Shown here one piece after another: positions 45,346-55,274 of a stretch of DNA of 64,000 nt; the stretch's first letter is position 1, and each line of letters begins with the position of its first letter. The position numbers were made by a program, and so were the translations under genes. The DNA is from Pseudomonas bananamidigenes (GTDB taxonomy: Bacteria; Pseudomonadota; Gammaproteobacteria; Pseudomonadales; Pseudomonadaceae). The DNA is taken from positions 62,001 through 126,000 of the forward strand of contig NZ_LRUN01000037.1 in assembly GCF_001679645.1 (NCBI RefSeq). The letters run 5' to 3'. The notes below the pieces were generated by a model, which ran no database searches, was not told where the DNA came from, and worked only from the letters and a program-made list of their open reading frames with translations.

Positions 45346-46617
45346 ATGACTGAGTCCGTTCTTGACTACATGACCCGATTGGGTCGCGCCGCCCGCGAAG
45401 CTTCCCGGGTCATCGGCCGTGCCAGTACCGCGCAGAAAAACCGCGCCCTGCTGGCTGCCGCCAATGCTCTGGACGCCGCCCGCACCGAGCTTGCGGCAGC
45501 CAATGAACAGGATCTGGCCGCAGGTCGCGCCAACGGTCTGGAGCCGGCATTGCTGGAACGTCTGGAACTGACCCCGGCCCGCATCGACGGCATGATCGTC
45601 GGTCTGCGTCAGGTGGCGGCCCTGCCGGACCCGGTCGGCGCGATCCGCGACATGAGCTTCCGTCCGTCGGGGATTCAGGTCGGCAAGATGCGCGTGCCGC
45701 TGGGCGTGATCGGGATCATCTACGAATCCCGGCCGAACGTGACCATCGATGCCGCCAGCCTGTGCCTGAAGTCCGGCAACGCAACCATCCTGCGCGGTGG
45801 CTCAGAGGCAATTCACTCCAACCGTGCCATTGCCGCCTGCATCCAGCGCGGTCTGGCCGAAGCCGAACTGCCGGCCGCCGTGGTGCAAGTGGTGGAAACC
45901 ACCGACCGCGCCGCCGTTGGCGCCCTGATCACCATGCCCGAGTACGTCGATGTGATCGTGCCACGCGGTGGCCGTGGCCTGATCGAGCGCATCAGTCGCG
46001 ACGCCCGGGTGCCGGTGATCAAACACCTGGACGGCATTTGCCACGTTTATGTCGGCGAGCACGCCGACCTGCCGAAAGCCCGGCGCATCGCCTTCAATGC
46101 CAAGACCTATCGTTATGGCATCTGCGGCGCGATGGAGACGCTGCTGGTCGATCAAAGTGTTGCGAAGGATTTCCTGCCGTCGATGGCGGAACAGTTCCAC
46201 GAAAAAGGCGTCGAGCTGCGTGGTTGCGAGCGCACCCGGGCGATCATCGAGGCTGTAGCGGCGACCGAAGAGGACTGGAGCACCGAGTACCTGGCGCCGA
46301 TTCTGTCGATCCGCGTGGTCGACGGCCTGGACCAGGCCATCGAACACATTAACCGTTACGGCTCCCATCACACCGATTCGATCGTCAGCGAAAACCTCGC
46401 CGACACCCGGCAGTTCGTGGCTGAAGTCGACTCGGCGTCGGTGATGATCAACACCCCGACCTGTTTCGCCGATGGATTCGAATACGGATTGGGTGCCGAG
46501 ATCGGCATTTCTACTGATAAGCTGCACGCCCGTGGCCCGGTGGGCCTCGAAGGACTGACCTGCGAGAAGTACGTTGTGGTCGGTGATGGCCAGTTGCGCG
46601 GCCAGGCGACGGTCTGA
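45346..46617 (+). CDS. proA: Gamma-glutamyl phosphate reductase
   Basis: A 423-residue NADPH-dependent enzyme reducing gamma-glutamyl phosphate to glutamate semialdehyde in proline biosynthesis. Start at 45346 ([13 protein letters not shown]). Family blocks: [29 protein letters not shown] in parts, [45 protein letters not shown] with its conserved His/Cys, [18 protein letters not shown] carrying the catalytic Cys, and the C-terminal [10 protein letters not shown]. Cytoplasmic. First gene of the series. Confidence 0.97.
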   Translation: MTESVLDYMTRLGRAAREASRVIGRASTAQKNRALLAAANALDAARTELAAANEQDLAAGRANGLEPALLERLELTPARIDGMIVGLRQVAALPDPVGAIRDMSFRPSGIQVGKMRVPLGVIGIIYESRPNVTIDAASLCLKSGNATILRGGSEAIHSNRAIAACIQRGLAEAELPAAVVQVVETTDRAAVGALITMPEYVDVIVPRGGRGLIERISRDARVPVIKHLDGICHVYVGEHADLPKARRIAFNAKTYRYGICGAMETLLVDQSVAKDFLPSMAEQFHEKGVELRGCERTRAIIEAVAATEEDWSTEYLAPILSIRVVDGLDQAIEHINRYGSHHTDSIVSENLADTRQFVAEVDSASVMINTPTCFADGFEYGLGAEIGISTDKLHARGPVGLEGLTCEKYVVVGDGQLRGQATV

Positions 46618-46618
46618 C

Positions 46619-47308
46619 TTGTCCGACCTCGACCCGAAAGTGCCGAAGTCCGGCAGAAAGCCCCGTCCCCGGCGTATTGGCGTATTGGGCGGAACCTTCG
46701 ATCCGGTACATGTCGGCCATTTGCGTGGCGCGCTGGAAGTCGCCGAGGCGCTGGGGCTCGATGAGCTGCGCATGATGCCCAGCGCCCGCCCGCCGCACCG
46801 CGATACCCCGCAGGTATCGGCGCAGGATCGGCTGGCAATGGTTGAATGCGCGGTGGCCGGAGTGCCGCCGCTGGTGGTGGACGCCCGCGAGCTTCAGCGG
46901 GACAAACCGTCCTGGACCATCGACACCCTGGAGTCGCTGCGTGCCGAAATGGCCGCAGGGACCCAGGTTTTTCTGCTTTTGGGCTGGGACGCATTTTGCG
47001 GCCTGCCCACCTGGCATCGCTGGGAGGAGTTGCTCCAGCATTGCCACATCCTGGTGCTACAGCGCCCGGACGCCGACAGCGAGCCGCCGGATGCCTTGCG
47101 CAACCTGCTGGCAGCGCGTTCGGTGAGCGACCCGCTGGCCCTGAAAGGGCCGGGCGGACAGATTGCATTCGTCTGGCAGACACCGCTCGCGGTCTCCGCC
47201 ACCCAGATCCGTCAACTGCTGGCCAGCGGTAAGTCGGTACGTTTCCTGGTGCCCGACGCGGTCCTGGCCTACATCGATGCGCACGGTCTGTATCGTGCGT
47301 CGAACTGA
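46619..47308 (+). CDS. nadD: Nicotinate-nucleotide adenylyltransferase
   Basis: About 229 residues, adenylylating nicotinate mononucleotide to form deamido-[26 protein letters not shown] contains the nucleotidyltransferase (H/T)xGH motif; [12 protein letters not shown] is the SxTxxR motif. No ATG exists before the conserved core. I chose TTG at 46619, two bases after the proA stop, giving [22 protein letters not shown]; the next ATG would remove the active site. Translation is likely coupled to proA. The start remains the uncertain point. Confidence 0.93.
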   Translation: MSDLDPKVPKSGRKPRPRRIGVLGGTFDPVHVGHLRGALEVAEALGLDELRMMPSARPPHRDTPQVSAQDRLAMVECAVAGVPPLVVDARELQRDKPSWTIDTLESLRAEMAAGTQVFLLLGWDAFCGLPTWHRWEELLQHCHILVLQRPDADSEPPDALRNLLAARSVSDPLALKGPGGQIAFVWQTPLAVSATQIRQLLASGKSVRFLVPDAVLAYIDAHGLYRASN

Positions 47309-47380
47309 ACAAGGCGTGCTTCACTGATACGGGTCAACGTATCGCCAAGCCGCCGAATACATGAGCAAAACGAGTTTTAT

Positions 47381-47875
47381 ATGACTGACAAAGATGTAAG
47401 CAAAGTTAAGCGCAAAGGTACTTTCAAGAGCGCCCCGTTGCCGGAAGTCGCCAACGCCCAGGAGCCGCTGAAAGGCGACGAACTGGTCAAGGTGGCCGTG
47501 GCAGCCCTGGAAGACGTCAAGGCCCAGGACATCCAGATCATCGATGTGCGCGACAAGCAGAGCATCACCGACTACATGATCATCGCCACCGGTACGTCCA
47601 ACCGCCAGATCAACGCGATGCTGGAAAAGGTTCGCGAAGAGGTCAAGAAGAACGGCGCTCGTCCGTTGGGCGAAGAGGGCAAGGGTGACAGCGACTGGGT
47701 ACTGCTGGACCTGGATCTGGTGATCGTGCACATGATGACCGCCTCGGCCCGTCAGTTCTACGACCTGGAGCGCCTGTGGGCCGGTGCCGAGCAAAGCCGT
47801 GCGAGTGATGGCAAGCATCACAGCCCGGAAAACACCCACGAGCATTTCGCCAAGCTCAACAAAGACCAGCTGTAA
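47381..47875 (+). CDS. rsfS: Ribosomal silencing factor RsfS
   Basis: A 164-residue Iojap-family protein that binds ribosomal protein uL14 and blocks subunit joining under starvation. Core pattern: ALEDVKAQDIQIIDVRDKQSITDYMIIATGTSNRQINAML in parts, WVLLDLDLVIVHMMTASARQFYDLERLW. N-terminal ~30 residues are a basic extension and the C-terminus is a hydrophilic tail. Located between nadD and rlmH as in many gammaproteobacteria. Confidence 0.95.
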   Translation: MTDKDVSKVKRKGTFKSAPLPEVANAQEPLKGDELVKVAVAALEDVKAQDIQIIDVRDKQSITDYMIIATGTSNRQINAMLEKVREEVKKNGARPLGEEGKGDSDWVLLDLDLVIVHMMTASARQFYDLERLWAGAEQSRASDGKHHSPENTHEHFAKLNKDQL

Positions 47876-47884
47876 GGGATCGCC

Positions 47885-48352
47885 GTGCGCCTGCGACTGA
47901 TCGCCGTCGGTTCACGCATGCCCAAGTGGGTGGAAGAAGGCTGGCATGAATATGCCAAGCGTCTTCCGTCCGAGCTGGCGCTGGAACTGGTGGAAATTCC
48001 GCTCAATACCCGTGGCAAGAATGCCGACGTGGCGCGCTTCATCCGTCAGGAAGGTGAAGCCATGCTGGCCAAGGTCGGGCACAACGAGCGGATCGTCACC
48101 CTCGAAGTGCACGGCAAGCCCTGGAGCACCGAGCAACTGGCGGTCGAACTCGACCGCTGGCGACTGGACTCGCGCACGGTCAATTTCATGGTCGGCGGCC
48201 CGGAAGGGCTGGCGCCTGAAGTCTGTGCCCGCGCCGACCAGCGCTGGTCGTTGTCGCCGTTGACGCTGCCGCACCCGTTGGTGCGCATCCTTATCGGCGA
48301 ACAGTTGTATCGTGCCTGGACCGTGCTGTCCGGCCACCCTTACCACAAGTAA
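47885..48352 (+). CDS. rlmH: 23S rRNA (pseudouridine-1915-N3)-methyltransferase
   Basis: A 155-residue SPOUT methyltransferase acting on helix 69 of the 70S ribosome. GTG start at 47885 gives [23 protein letters not shown]-binding knot: [16 protein letters not shown] and [33 protein letters not shown] in parts. Nine bases after rsfS. Confidence 0.96.
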   Translation: MRLRLIAVGSRMPKWVEEGWHEYAKRLPSELALELVEIPLNTRGKNADVARFIRQEGEAMLAKVGHNERIVTLEVHGKPWSTEQLAVELDRWRLDSRTVNFMVGGPEGLAPEVCARADQRWSLSPLTLPHPLVRILIGEQLYRAWTVLSGHPYHK

Positions 48353-48362
48353 TCCTGCCCTC

Positions 48363-50258
48363 ATGTCCCAGCCGATCCGCATCAAGGACCACGAAAAAGA
48401 CGCACGCCTGGTGCGTAGTCGCGTCGTGTTCGGGGCCATTGCGATCGTTGCACTGATCGGTGTGCTGATCGCCCGGCTGTATTTCCTGCAGGTCATCCAG
48501 TACGAGTACCACTCGACGCTTTCGGAAAACAATCGCGTCCATGTCCAGCCGATTCCACCGACCCGCGGCCTGATCTATGACCGCAACGGCGTGGTGGTGG
48601 CAGACAATCGTCCGAGCTTCAGCCTGAGCATGACCCGGGAGCGTTCCGGCGACTGGCAGCAGGTGCTCGACGTGATCGTCGAAGTGTTGCAGTTGACGCC
48701 GGAAGACCGGGTGATCTTCGAAAAACGCATGCGTCAGGGGCGCCGGCCGTTCGAGCCGGTGCCGATCCTGTTCGAGCTGACCGAAGAGCAGATCGCCCGC
48801 ATCGCGGTGAACCAGTTCCGTCTGCCGGGGGTGGAAGTGGTCGCGCAACTGGTTCGTCACTATCCGCAGGGCGCGCATTTTGCGCACTCGGTGGGTTACA
48901 TGGGACGGATCAACGAAAAAGAGCTGAAGACCCTCGACCCGGTCAACTACAGCGGCACCCACCATATCGGCAAGACCGGTATCGAGCGTTTCTACGAAGC
49001 GGAACTGCATGGCCAGGTGGGTTACGAAGAAGTCGAGACCAACGCCCGGGGGCGTGTGTTGCGGGTACTCAAGCGGACCGATCCGGTGCCGGGCAAGGAC
49101 ATTGTCCTGAGCCTCGACATCAAGCTGCAGGAAGCTGCCGAAGCCGCTCTGGGCGGGCGACGTGGCGCGGTGGTGGCGCTGGATCCGAGCACCGGCGAAG
49201 TGCTGGCGATGGTCAGCCAGCCGAGCTTCGACCCGAATCTGTTCGTCACCGGTATCAGCTTCAAGGCTTACGCCGAGCTGCGCGACTCCATCGACCGGCC
49301 ACTGTTCAACCGTGTCCTGCGTGGCCTGTACCCGCCGGGTTCGACGATCAAACCGGCGGTGGCGATTGCCGGTCTGGACGCGGGCGTGGTGACGGCGTCG
49401 AGCCGGGTGTTCGACCCGGGTTACTACATGCTGCCCAACTACGATCACAAGTACCGCAACTGGAACCGTACCGGTGACGGTTTCGTCGATCTCGACACGG
49501 CGATCATGCGCTCCAACGACACCTACTTCTATGACCTGGCCCACAAGCTCGGCATCGACCGGTTGTCGTCGTACATGAACAAGTTCGGTATCGGCCAGAA
49601 GGTCTCGCTGGACATGTTCGAAGAGTCTCCGGGCCTGATGCCGTCCCGCGAGTGGAAACGCGCCACCCGCAAGCAGGCGTGGTTCCCGGGCGAGACCCTG
49701 ATCCTCGGGATCGGCCAGGGCTACATGCAATCGACGCCGCTGCAACTGGCCCAGGCCACCGCGCTGGTGGCCAACAAGGGTGTGTGGAACCGTCCGCACC
49801 TGGCCAAGACCATCGAGGGCGAAAAACCCAAGGACGAGAATCCGATGCCGGACATCGTCCTGCGCGACCCGTCGGACTGGAACAAGGTCAACCATGGCAT
49901 GCAGCAGGTGATGCACGGCGCTCGCGGTACGGCGCGCAAGGCATCGATCGGCGCGCAATACCGGATCGCCGGCAAGTCGGGTACCGCCCAGGTGGTCGCG
50001 ATCAAGCAGGGTGAGAAGTACGACCGCTCCAAGGTCCAGGAACGCCATCGCGACCACGCCCTGTTCGTCGGTTTCGCCCCGGCCGACAACCCGAAAATCG
50101 TGGTGTCGGTGATGGTCGAGAACGGTGAGTCCGGTTCCGGCGTCGCCGCGCCCGTGGTGCGTCAGGTGATGGACGCCTGGCTGCTGGATCAGGACGGACG
50201 CTTGAAGGCCGAATACGCCAGCCCAATCAGTGCGGAGGCTACGGCCCGTGAAGAATAA
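48363..50258 (+). CDS. mrdA: Penicillin-binding protein 2 (elongasome transpeptidase)
   Basis: A 631-residue class B PBP cross-linking peptidoglycan during rod elongation with RodA. One N-terminal transmembrane helix (VVFGAIAIVALIGVLIARLYFLQV, ~21-44), a pedestal/dimerisation region (PPTRGLIYDRNGVVVADNRP), and the transpeptidase domain with SxxK in PGSTIKP, SxN in MRSNDTYFY and KTG-type KSGTAQV. Start at ATG 48363. Overlaps rodA by 11 bases. Target of beta-lactams such as mecillinam. Confidence 0.97.
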   Translation: MSQPIRIKDHEKDARLVRSRVVFGAIAIVALIGVLIARLYFLQVIQYEYHSTLSENNRVHVQPIPPTRGLIYDRNGVVVADNRPSFSLSMTRERSGDWQQVLDVIVEVLQLTPEDRVIFEKRMRQGRRPFEPVPILFELTEEQIARIAVNQFRLPGVEVVAQLVRHYPQGAHFAHSVGYMGRINEKELKTLDPVNYSGTHHIGKTGIERFYEAELHGQVGYEEVETNARGRVLRVLKRTDPVPGKDIVLSLDIKLQEAAEAALGGRRGAVVALDPSTGEVLAMVSQPSFDPNLFVTGISFKAYAELRDSIDRPLFNRVLRGLYPPGSTIKPAVAIAGLDAGVVTASSRVFDPGYYMLPNYDHKYRNWNRTGDGFVDLDTAIMRSNDTYFYDLAHKLGIDRLSSYMNKFGIGQKVSLDMFEESPGLMPSREWKRATRKQAWFPGETLILGIGQGYMQSTPLQLAQATALVANKGVWNRPHLAKTIEGEKPKDENPMPDIVLRDPSDWNKVNHGMQQVMHGARGTARKASIGAQYRIAGKSGTAQVVAIKQGEKYDRSKVQERHRDHALFVGFAPADNPKIVVSVMVENGESGSGVAAPVVRQVMDAWLLDQDGRLKAEYASPISAEATAREE

Positions 50259-51393
50259 TTTCGATCGCATGCTCTCCAGCGAGGATGTGATGCGTCGCCG
50301 CGCGACGCTGTTGCAACGTCTGCATATCGATGGTCCTTTGCTGGTCCTGCTGCTGATCCTCGCCGCCGGCAGTCTGTTCGTGCTCTATTCGGCCAGTGGC
50401 AAGAGCTGGGACCTGCTGGCCAAGCAGGCCACGTCGTTCGGCATCGGTCTGGTATCGATGATCGTCATCGCCCAGTTCGAGCCACGCTTCATGGCCCGCT
50501 GGGTGCCGCTCGGCTATGTGATCGGGGTGGTGCTGCTGATGGTGGTGGACATCATGGGCCACAACGCCATGGGCGCGACCCGCTGGATCAACATTCCAGG
50601 GGTGATCCGCTTCCAGCCATCGGAATTCATGAAGATCCTGATGCCGGCGACCATCGCCTGGTATCTGTCCAAGCGCACGTTGCCGCCGCAGCTCAAGCAT
50701 GTGGGGATCAGCCTGATGTTGATCGGTGTGCCGTTCATTCTGATCGTGCGTCAGCCGGACCTGGGCACGTCGCTGCTGATTCTGGCCGGCGGTGCGTTCG
50801 TGCTGTTCATGGGCGGGCTGCGCTGGCGCTGGATCCTCAGCGTGCTGGCGGCTGCCGTACCCGTGGCGATCGCCATGTGGTTCTTCATCATGCACGACTA
50901 CCAGAAGCAACGGATCCTGACCTTCCTCGACCCGGAAAGCGATCCGTTGGGCACCGGCTGGAACATCATTCAGTCGAAGGCCGCCATCGGGTCCGGCGGC
51001 GTGTTCGGCAAGGGCTGGCTGCTGGGCACCCAGTCGCACCTGGACTTTCTGCCGGAAAGCCACACGGACTTCATCATCGCGGTGCTGGGCGAAGAATTCG
51101 GCCTGGTGGGCATCTGCGCGCTGCTGCTGATCTATCTGCTGCTCATCGGCCGCGGTCTGGTGATTACCGCCCAGGCGCAGACGCTGTTCGGCAAATTGCT
51201 CGCCGGTGCCTTGACCATGACGTTTTTTGTTTATGTTTTCGTCAACATCGGTATGGTCAGTGGCCTGTTGCCGGTCGTAGGGGTGCCGTTGCCGTTCATT
51301 AGCTATGGCGGAACTTCGCTGGTGACGCTGCTGTCAGCGTTTGGGGTTTTGATGTCGATTCATACGCATCGCAAGTGGATCGCACAGGTTTGA
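50248..51393 (+). CDS. rodA: Peptidoglycan polymerase RodA (SEDS family)
   Basis: A 381-residue SEDS glycosyltransferase with about ten transmembrane helices that polymerises lipid II during cell elongation with PBP2. GTG start at 50248 (VKNNFDRMLSSEDV, matching relatives) has GGAGG upstream and lies inside the end of mrdA. Conserved parts: GATRWINIPGVIRFQPSEFMKI, RQPDLGTSLLI with catalytic Asp, PESHTDFIIAVLGEEFGLVG and GVPLPFISYGGTSLV. Confidence 0.96.
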   Translation: MKNNFDRMLSSEDVMRRRATLLQRLHIDGPLLVLLLILAAGSLFVLYSASGKSWDLLAKQATSFGIGLVSMIVIAQFEPRFMARWVPLGYVIGVVLLMVVDIMGHNAMGATRWINIPGVIRFQPSEFMKILMPATIAWYLSKRTLPPQLKHVGISLMLIGVPFILIVRQPDLGTSLLILAGGAFVLFMGGLRWRWILSVLAAAVPVAIAMWFFIMHDYQKQRILTFLDPESDPLGTGWNIIQSKAAIGSGGVFGKGWLLGTQSHLDFLPESHTDFIIAVLGEEFGLVGICALLLIYLLLIGRGLVITAQAQTLFGKLLAGALTMTFFVYVFVNIGMVSGLLPVVGVPLPFISYGGTSLVTLLSAFGVLMSIHTHRKWIAQV

Positions 51394-51410
51394 ATAAGGT
51401 GAAGAGTTCA

Positions 51411-52421
51411 ATGCAAGTAATGCGTGACTGGGCGACACGATACGCACCGTGGCTCGGCCTGGTAGGCATCCTTGGCAGCGCGCAGGAAGCGCTGGCCGGC
51501 GATTACGAAGGCTCGCCCCAGGTGGCCGAATTCGTCGGCGAAATGACCCGCGATTACGGTTTTGCCGGCGAGCAACTGATGGCGGTGTTTCGCGAGGCGC
51601 AGCGCAAGCAGGCGATTCTTGATGCCATTTCCAAACCCGCCGAGCGGGTCAAACAGTGGAAAGAATACCGGCCGATGTTCATTACCGACGCGCGGATTGC
51701 CCGCGGTGTGGACTTCTGGCGTCAACACGAAGCGGTCCTGGCCCGCGCCGAGCAGGAATACGGCGTTCCGGCCCAGGTGATCGTGTCGATTATCGGCGTT
51801 GAGACCTTTTTCGGACGTAATACCGGCAATTACCGGGTGATCGATGCGTTGTCCACGCTGGGATTCGACTATCCTCCCCGTGCCGAATTCTTCCGCAAGG
51901 AGTTGCGTGAGTTTCTGCTGCTGGCCCGCGAAGAGCAGGTCGACCCGTTGACCCTCAAGGGCTCCTACGCCGGGGCGATGGGCCTGCCGCAATTCATGCC
52001 GAGCAGCTTCCGCGCCTACGCGGTGGATTTCGACGGTGACGGACACATCAATATCTGGAATAACCCGGATGATGCGATCGGCAGCGTCGCCAGCTACTTC
52101 AATCGTCACGGCTGGGTGGCCGGCGAGCCGGTGGTCAGTCGTGCCGATGTGCGCGGCGAACAGGTGGATGAAGGCCTGACCGCCGGCATCGAACCGACGA
52201 AAACCGTCGCAGAGTTGCGAGCGCTGGGCTGGTCAAGTCATGATGCGCTGCGCGATGATATGCCGGTTACTGCATTTCGCCTGGAAGGCGACAACGGTCC
52301 GGAATACTGGATGGGCCTGAAGAATTTCTACGCGATCACGCGTTATAACCGCAGCGTGATGTACGCCATGGCCGTACATCAACTGTCTGAAGAGCTGGTA
52401 AAAGCACGGGGCGTCAAGTAA
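51411..52421 (+). CDS. mltB: Lytic murein transglycosylase B
   Basis: About 336 residues; cleaves peptidoglycan glycan strands to 1,6-anhydro ends. Start ATG 51411 follows AAGGTGAAGAG. A hydrophobic N-terminal signal ends near ALA-GDY without a clear lipobox Cys, so this is likely the soluble SltB1 form. Catalytic Glu131 in IIGVETFFGRNTG; SYAGAMGLPQFMPSSFRAYAVDFDGDG follows. Sits between rodA and rlpA as in P. aeruginosa PA4001. Confidence 0.95.
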   Translation: MQVMRDWATRYAPWLGLVGILGSAQEALAGDYEGSPQVAEFVGEMTRDYGFAGEQLMAVFREAQRKQAILDAISKPAERVKQWKEYRPMFITDARIARGVDFWRQHEAVLARAEQEYGVPAQVIVSIIGVETFFGRNTGNYRVIDALSTLGFDYPPRAEFFRKELREFLLLAREEQVDPLTLKGSYAGAMGLPQFMPSSFRAYAVDFDGDGHINIWNNPDDAIGSVASYFNRHGWVAGEPVVSRADVRGEQVDEGLTAGIEPTKTVAELRALGWSSHDALRDDMPVTAFRLEGDNGPEYWMGLKNFYAITRYNRSVMYAMAVHQLSEELVKARGVK

Positions 52422-53432
52422 TGCAGGCATGGCCTATCAACAAACCCCTGAAACTGGTGGCATTCGCCGCGCTGGCGATCATGGTCGCCAGTTGCTCGAC
52501 CAGTCGTGCGCCCACCCAGAAATACGCCTCCAACACCGTTCGTGCCCAGCCGGGTCTGGACATCAACCGGGCCCACAAGGACGGCGCGCCATGGTGGGAC
52601 GTCGATGTGTCGCGCATCCCGGATGCCACGCCGACTCTGCACACCGGGCCGTACAAGGCCAACCCCTACACCGTGCTGGGCAAGACCTACTTCCCGTTGC
52701 AGGAATCCAAGACCTACGTGGCCTCGGGCACGGCATCCTGGTATGGCACCAAGTTCCATGGGCAGAACACCGCCAACGGCGAAGTCTATGACCTGTACGG
52801 CATGAGTGCCGCCCACAAGACCCTGCCACTGCCCAGTTACGTTCGTGTGACCAACCTGGACAACAACAAGAGCGTGATCCTGCGGGTCAACGACCGTGGA
52901 CCGTTCTATTCGGACCGGATCATCGACCTGTCCTATGCGGCTGCGAAGAAACTCGGCTATGCCGAAATCGGCACCGCGCGCGTCAAGGTCGAGGGTATCG
53001 ACCCGCAACAATGGTGGGCCGCCAGGGGCCGTCCGGCGCCTTTGATGCTCAACGAGCCACAAGTCGCGCAGAATAACGTGCCGGCGATCACGGCTTCGGC
53101 GGGCACCATCGAGCAGTGGACGCCTCCGCCGCAACAACATGCCTCCGACACTGTACCTGTACAGATCGGCGCAAAAAAAAAACGCTTCTGCGCGAGCGTC
53201 TGGCCAGTATCTGCAGGTGGGCGCGTTCGCCAACCCGGACGCTGCAGAACTCCTGAGGTCGAAGCTCAGCGGGATGGTGAGCGCTCCGGTGTTCATCAGC
53301 TCGATCGTGCGCAATCAGCAGACCCTGCACCGGGTACGCCTGGGACCGATCGGTACGCCGGGTGAAATCGCCCAGGTGCAGAACAGCGTGCGCCTGGCCA
53401 ACCTTGGTTCGCCAAGTGTGGTCACCGAGTAA
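52421..53432 (+). CDS. rlpA: RlpA septal lytic transglycosylase, split by a frameshift at an A10 run
   Basis: RlpA is an outer-membrane lipoprotein that cuts denuded glycan strands at the septum. The start overlaps the mltB stop (TAATG). Lipobox MVASC (Cys near 25), then the DPBB domain with ASGTASWYGTKFHGQNTANG, NNKSVILRVNDRGPF and IIDLSYAAAKKLGY. The frame is lost at ten consecutive A (53173-53182): frame 2 continues to a meaningless tail ending at 53365, while the SPOR domain (SGQYLQVGAFANPDAAELL ... to 53432) is read in the next frame. Nine A would restore a ~336-residue protein. Either assembly error, mutation or slippage; not decidable here. Confidence 0.85.
53173..53182 (+). other. Homopolymer run A10 in rlpA, site of frame change
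   Basis: Ten A in a row inside a coding region of otherwise high GC content; the rlpA reading frame changes here. It is a slippage-prone tract. Confidence 0.9.
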
Positions 53433-53756
53433 ACGTGGGACTTGATTGACGGTTCACCAGCGATTGGGGGGTGAACCAGGTTGTTGGCTCGTCGAAGAAC
53501 AAAAGCCCGGCAAAGGGTGACTGGAGTGAGCAACTGAACACGCGATGCTCGTAGGGTTTGCTCGAAAGCTCGCCGAGCGGCGATCAGGCAAGGCAAAAAC
53601 AGGTGAGGAAGCGGAGTGTAGGGGACCTGCATGAGCATTCCGAATCTGTTTTTAACGCAGCATGATCGTCGCGCAGGCAGGTTTCGGGCAAAGCCTGAAA
53701 GACATCTGATTAAATTTTGCCCTTGGGCAGTTTCCATTAGCGATTTCGAGAGACGG
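53433..53756. other. Non-coding region between rlpA and the D-Ala-D-Ala carboxypeptidase gene
   Basis: 324 bases without a supportable gene. An 8-bp stem GGTTCACC / GGTGAACC (53451-53477) follows rlpA and may end its transcript. The rest probably holds the promoter of the carboxypeptidase gene; an A+T-rich patch (GATTAAATTTTG, ~53708-53719) is the best -10 candidate area, with no good -35. Confidence 0.45.
53451..53477 (+). terminator. Hairpin downstream of rlpA
   Basis: GGTTCACC at 53451-53458 pairs with GGTGAACC at 53470-53477, 11-base loop, about 20 bases after the rlpA stop. No real T-run follows, so termination is uncertain. Confidence 0.4.
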
Positions 53757-54914
53757 ATGAACATCACCACCTTTGCCAAACGCCTGTGCCTGCTAGTCCC
53801 GCTGCTCCTCTCGCCAGCCGCCTTCGCGGCCGAGATGATGCCGTCGCCACCTCAACTGGCCGCAAAGGCCTATGTGCTCATGGACGCCAGCAGCGGCAAC
53901 GTGCTGGTGGAGAACAACGGTGACCAGCGTCTGCCACCGGCCAGCCTGACCAAGCTGATGACCGCGTACATCGCCACGCTGGAAATCCGTCGTGGCCAGA
54001 TCGGTGAAAACGATCCGGTGACCGTCAGCGAAAACGCCTGGCGCACCGGCGGTTCGCGGATGTTCATCAAGGTCGGCTCGCAAGTGACCGTCAGCGACCT
54101 GCTGCACGGCATCATCATCCAGTCCGGCAACGACGCCAGCGTCGCGGTGGCCGAGCACATCGCCGGCAGCGAAGACGCCTTCGCCGACCTGATGAACAAG
54201 ACGGTCGCCGATCTGGGCATGACCAATACCCACTTCATGAACCCGACCGGTCTGCCGAACCCCGAGCACTACTCGTCGGCGCATGACATGGCGATCCTGG
54301 CGCGCGCGATCATTCACGAAGATCCGGCTCACTACGCGATCTACTCGCAGAAAGAGTTCTTCTGGAACGGCATCAAGCAGCCTAACCGCAACCTGCTGCT
54401 GTGGCGCGACAAGACCGTCGACGGTCTGAAAACCGGTCACACCGACGAAGCCGGCTACTGCATGGTGTCCTCGGCCGTACGTGACGGCATGCGTCTGATC
54501 GCCGTAGTGTTCGGCACCAACAGCGAAGTGGCCCGTGCCGCCGAGACCCAGAAGCTGCTGACCTACGGTTTCCGCTTCTTCGAAACCCAGACCTTCTATC
54601 AGAAGGGCACCGAACTGGCTCAGGCCCCGGTGTGGAAAGGCACCACCAGCCAGGTCAAGGCCGGTCTGGCCGAAGATCTGACCATGACCCTGCCGAAAGG
54701 CCAGCTGAAGAAGCTCGCTGCCAGCATGACCATGAACCCGCAACTGACCGCGCCAATCGCCAAGGGCGACGTGATCGGTAAAGTCGAAGTGAAGCTGGAT
54801 GACAAGGTGGTGCACAGCGCCGACCTGATCGCCCTCGACGCTGTCGAGGAGGGTGGTATCTTCCGCCGCATGTGGGATAGCATCCGTCTATTCTTCTACG
54901 GCTTGTTCAACTGA
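53757..54914 (+). CDS. dacC: Penicillin-binding protein 5/6-type D-alanyl-D-alanine carboxypeptidase
   Basis: 385 residues; trims the terminal D-Ala of peptidoglycan stem peptides. ATG 53757 starts a signal peptide (MNITTFAKRLCLLVPLLLSP, cleavage at AFA-A). Active-site motifs: S63-L-T-K66 in PPASLTKLMTAY, SGN in IIQSGNDASVA, and KTG in DGLKTGHTDEAG. The C-terminal domain plus amphipathic tail (RRMWDSIRLFFYGLF) anchors it to the outer face of the inner membrane. Called dacA in some species. Confidence 0.96.
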   Translation: MNITTFAKRLCLLVPLLLSPAAFAAEMMPSPPQLAAKAYVLMDASSGNVLVENNGDQRLPPASLTKLMTAYIATLEIRRGQIGENDPVTVSENAWRTGGSRMFIKVGSQVTVSDLLHGIIIQSGNDASVAVAEHIAGSEDAFADLMNKTVADLGMTNTHFMNPTGLPNPEHYSSAHDMAILARAIIHEDPAHYAIYSQKEFFWNGIKQPNRNLLLWRDKTVDGLKTGHTDEAGYCMVSSAVRDGMRLIAVVFGTNSEVARAAETQKLLTYGFRFFETQTFYQKGTELAQAPVWKGTTSQVKAGLAEDLTMTLPKGQLKKLAASMTMNPQLTAPIAKGDVIGKVEVKLDDKVVHSADLIALDAVEEGGIFRRMWDSIRLFFYGLFN

Positions 54915-54931
54915 TACGAGTTGACCTGCAG

Positions 54932-54958
54932 GGCCCCGTTCCCCTCCGGAGCGGGGCC
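54932..54958 (+). terminator. GC-rich hairpin after the carboxypeptidase gene
   Basis: GGCCCCG ... CGGGGCC, 7-bp stem with a 13-base loop, followed by TTGTTCG. Weak T-run; could attenuate rather than stop transcription into the ybeD-lipB-lipA unit. Confidence 0.55.
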
Positions 54959-54998
54959 TTGTTCGTTACCGGGCTTACGCTTTAGAGGCCGTTACGCC

Positions 54999-55274
54999 AT
55001 GACCGATACCGAAGTAAAGGCGCCAAAGATCGAATTTCCGCAGGTTGATTATCCGGTTAAGGTGATCAGCGACACGGGCGTCGGCAACAAAGACAAGATC
55101 ATCGACATCGTCAAGAAGCACGCGAAGATCAACGACGAGCGTGTGGACGAGCGTCAGAGCAGCAACGGCAAGTACACCACTATCCAGTTGCACATCGTCG
55201 CGACCGACCAGGATCAGCTGTACAACATCAACAGCGAACTGCGGGCGACCGGCTTCGTACACATGGTGTTGTGA
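54999..55274 (+). CDS. ybeD: DUF493 (YbeD-like) protein
   Basis: A 91-residue ACT-like small protein: [50 protein letters not shown] and a C-terminal [13 protein letters not shown]. Family function unknown; the E. coli homologue sits beside lipB as here, suggesting a link to lipoate metabolism. ATG 54999 chosen. Stop overlaps the lipB start (TGATG). Confidence 0.93.
   Translation: MTDTEVKAPKIEFPQVDYPVKVISDTGVGNKDKIIDIVKKHAKINDERVDERQSSNGKYTTIQLHIVATDQDQLYNINSELRATGFVHMVL

Noticed and set aside
48291..50270. 659-codon open frame antisense to mrdA
   Set aside because: Shadow of a well-identified penicillin-binding protein gene; no family features.
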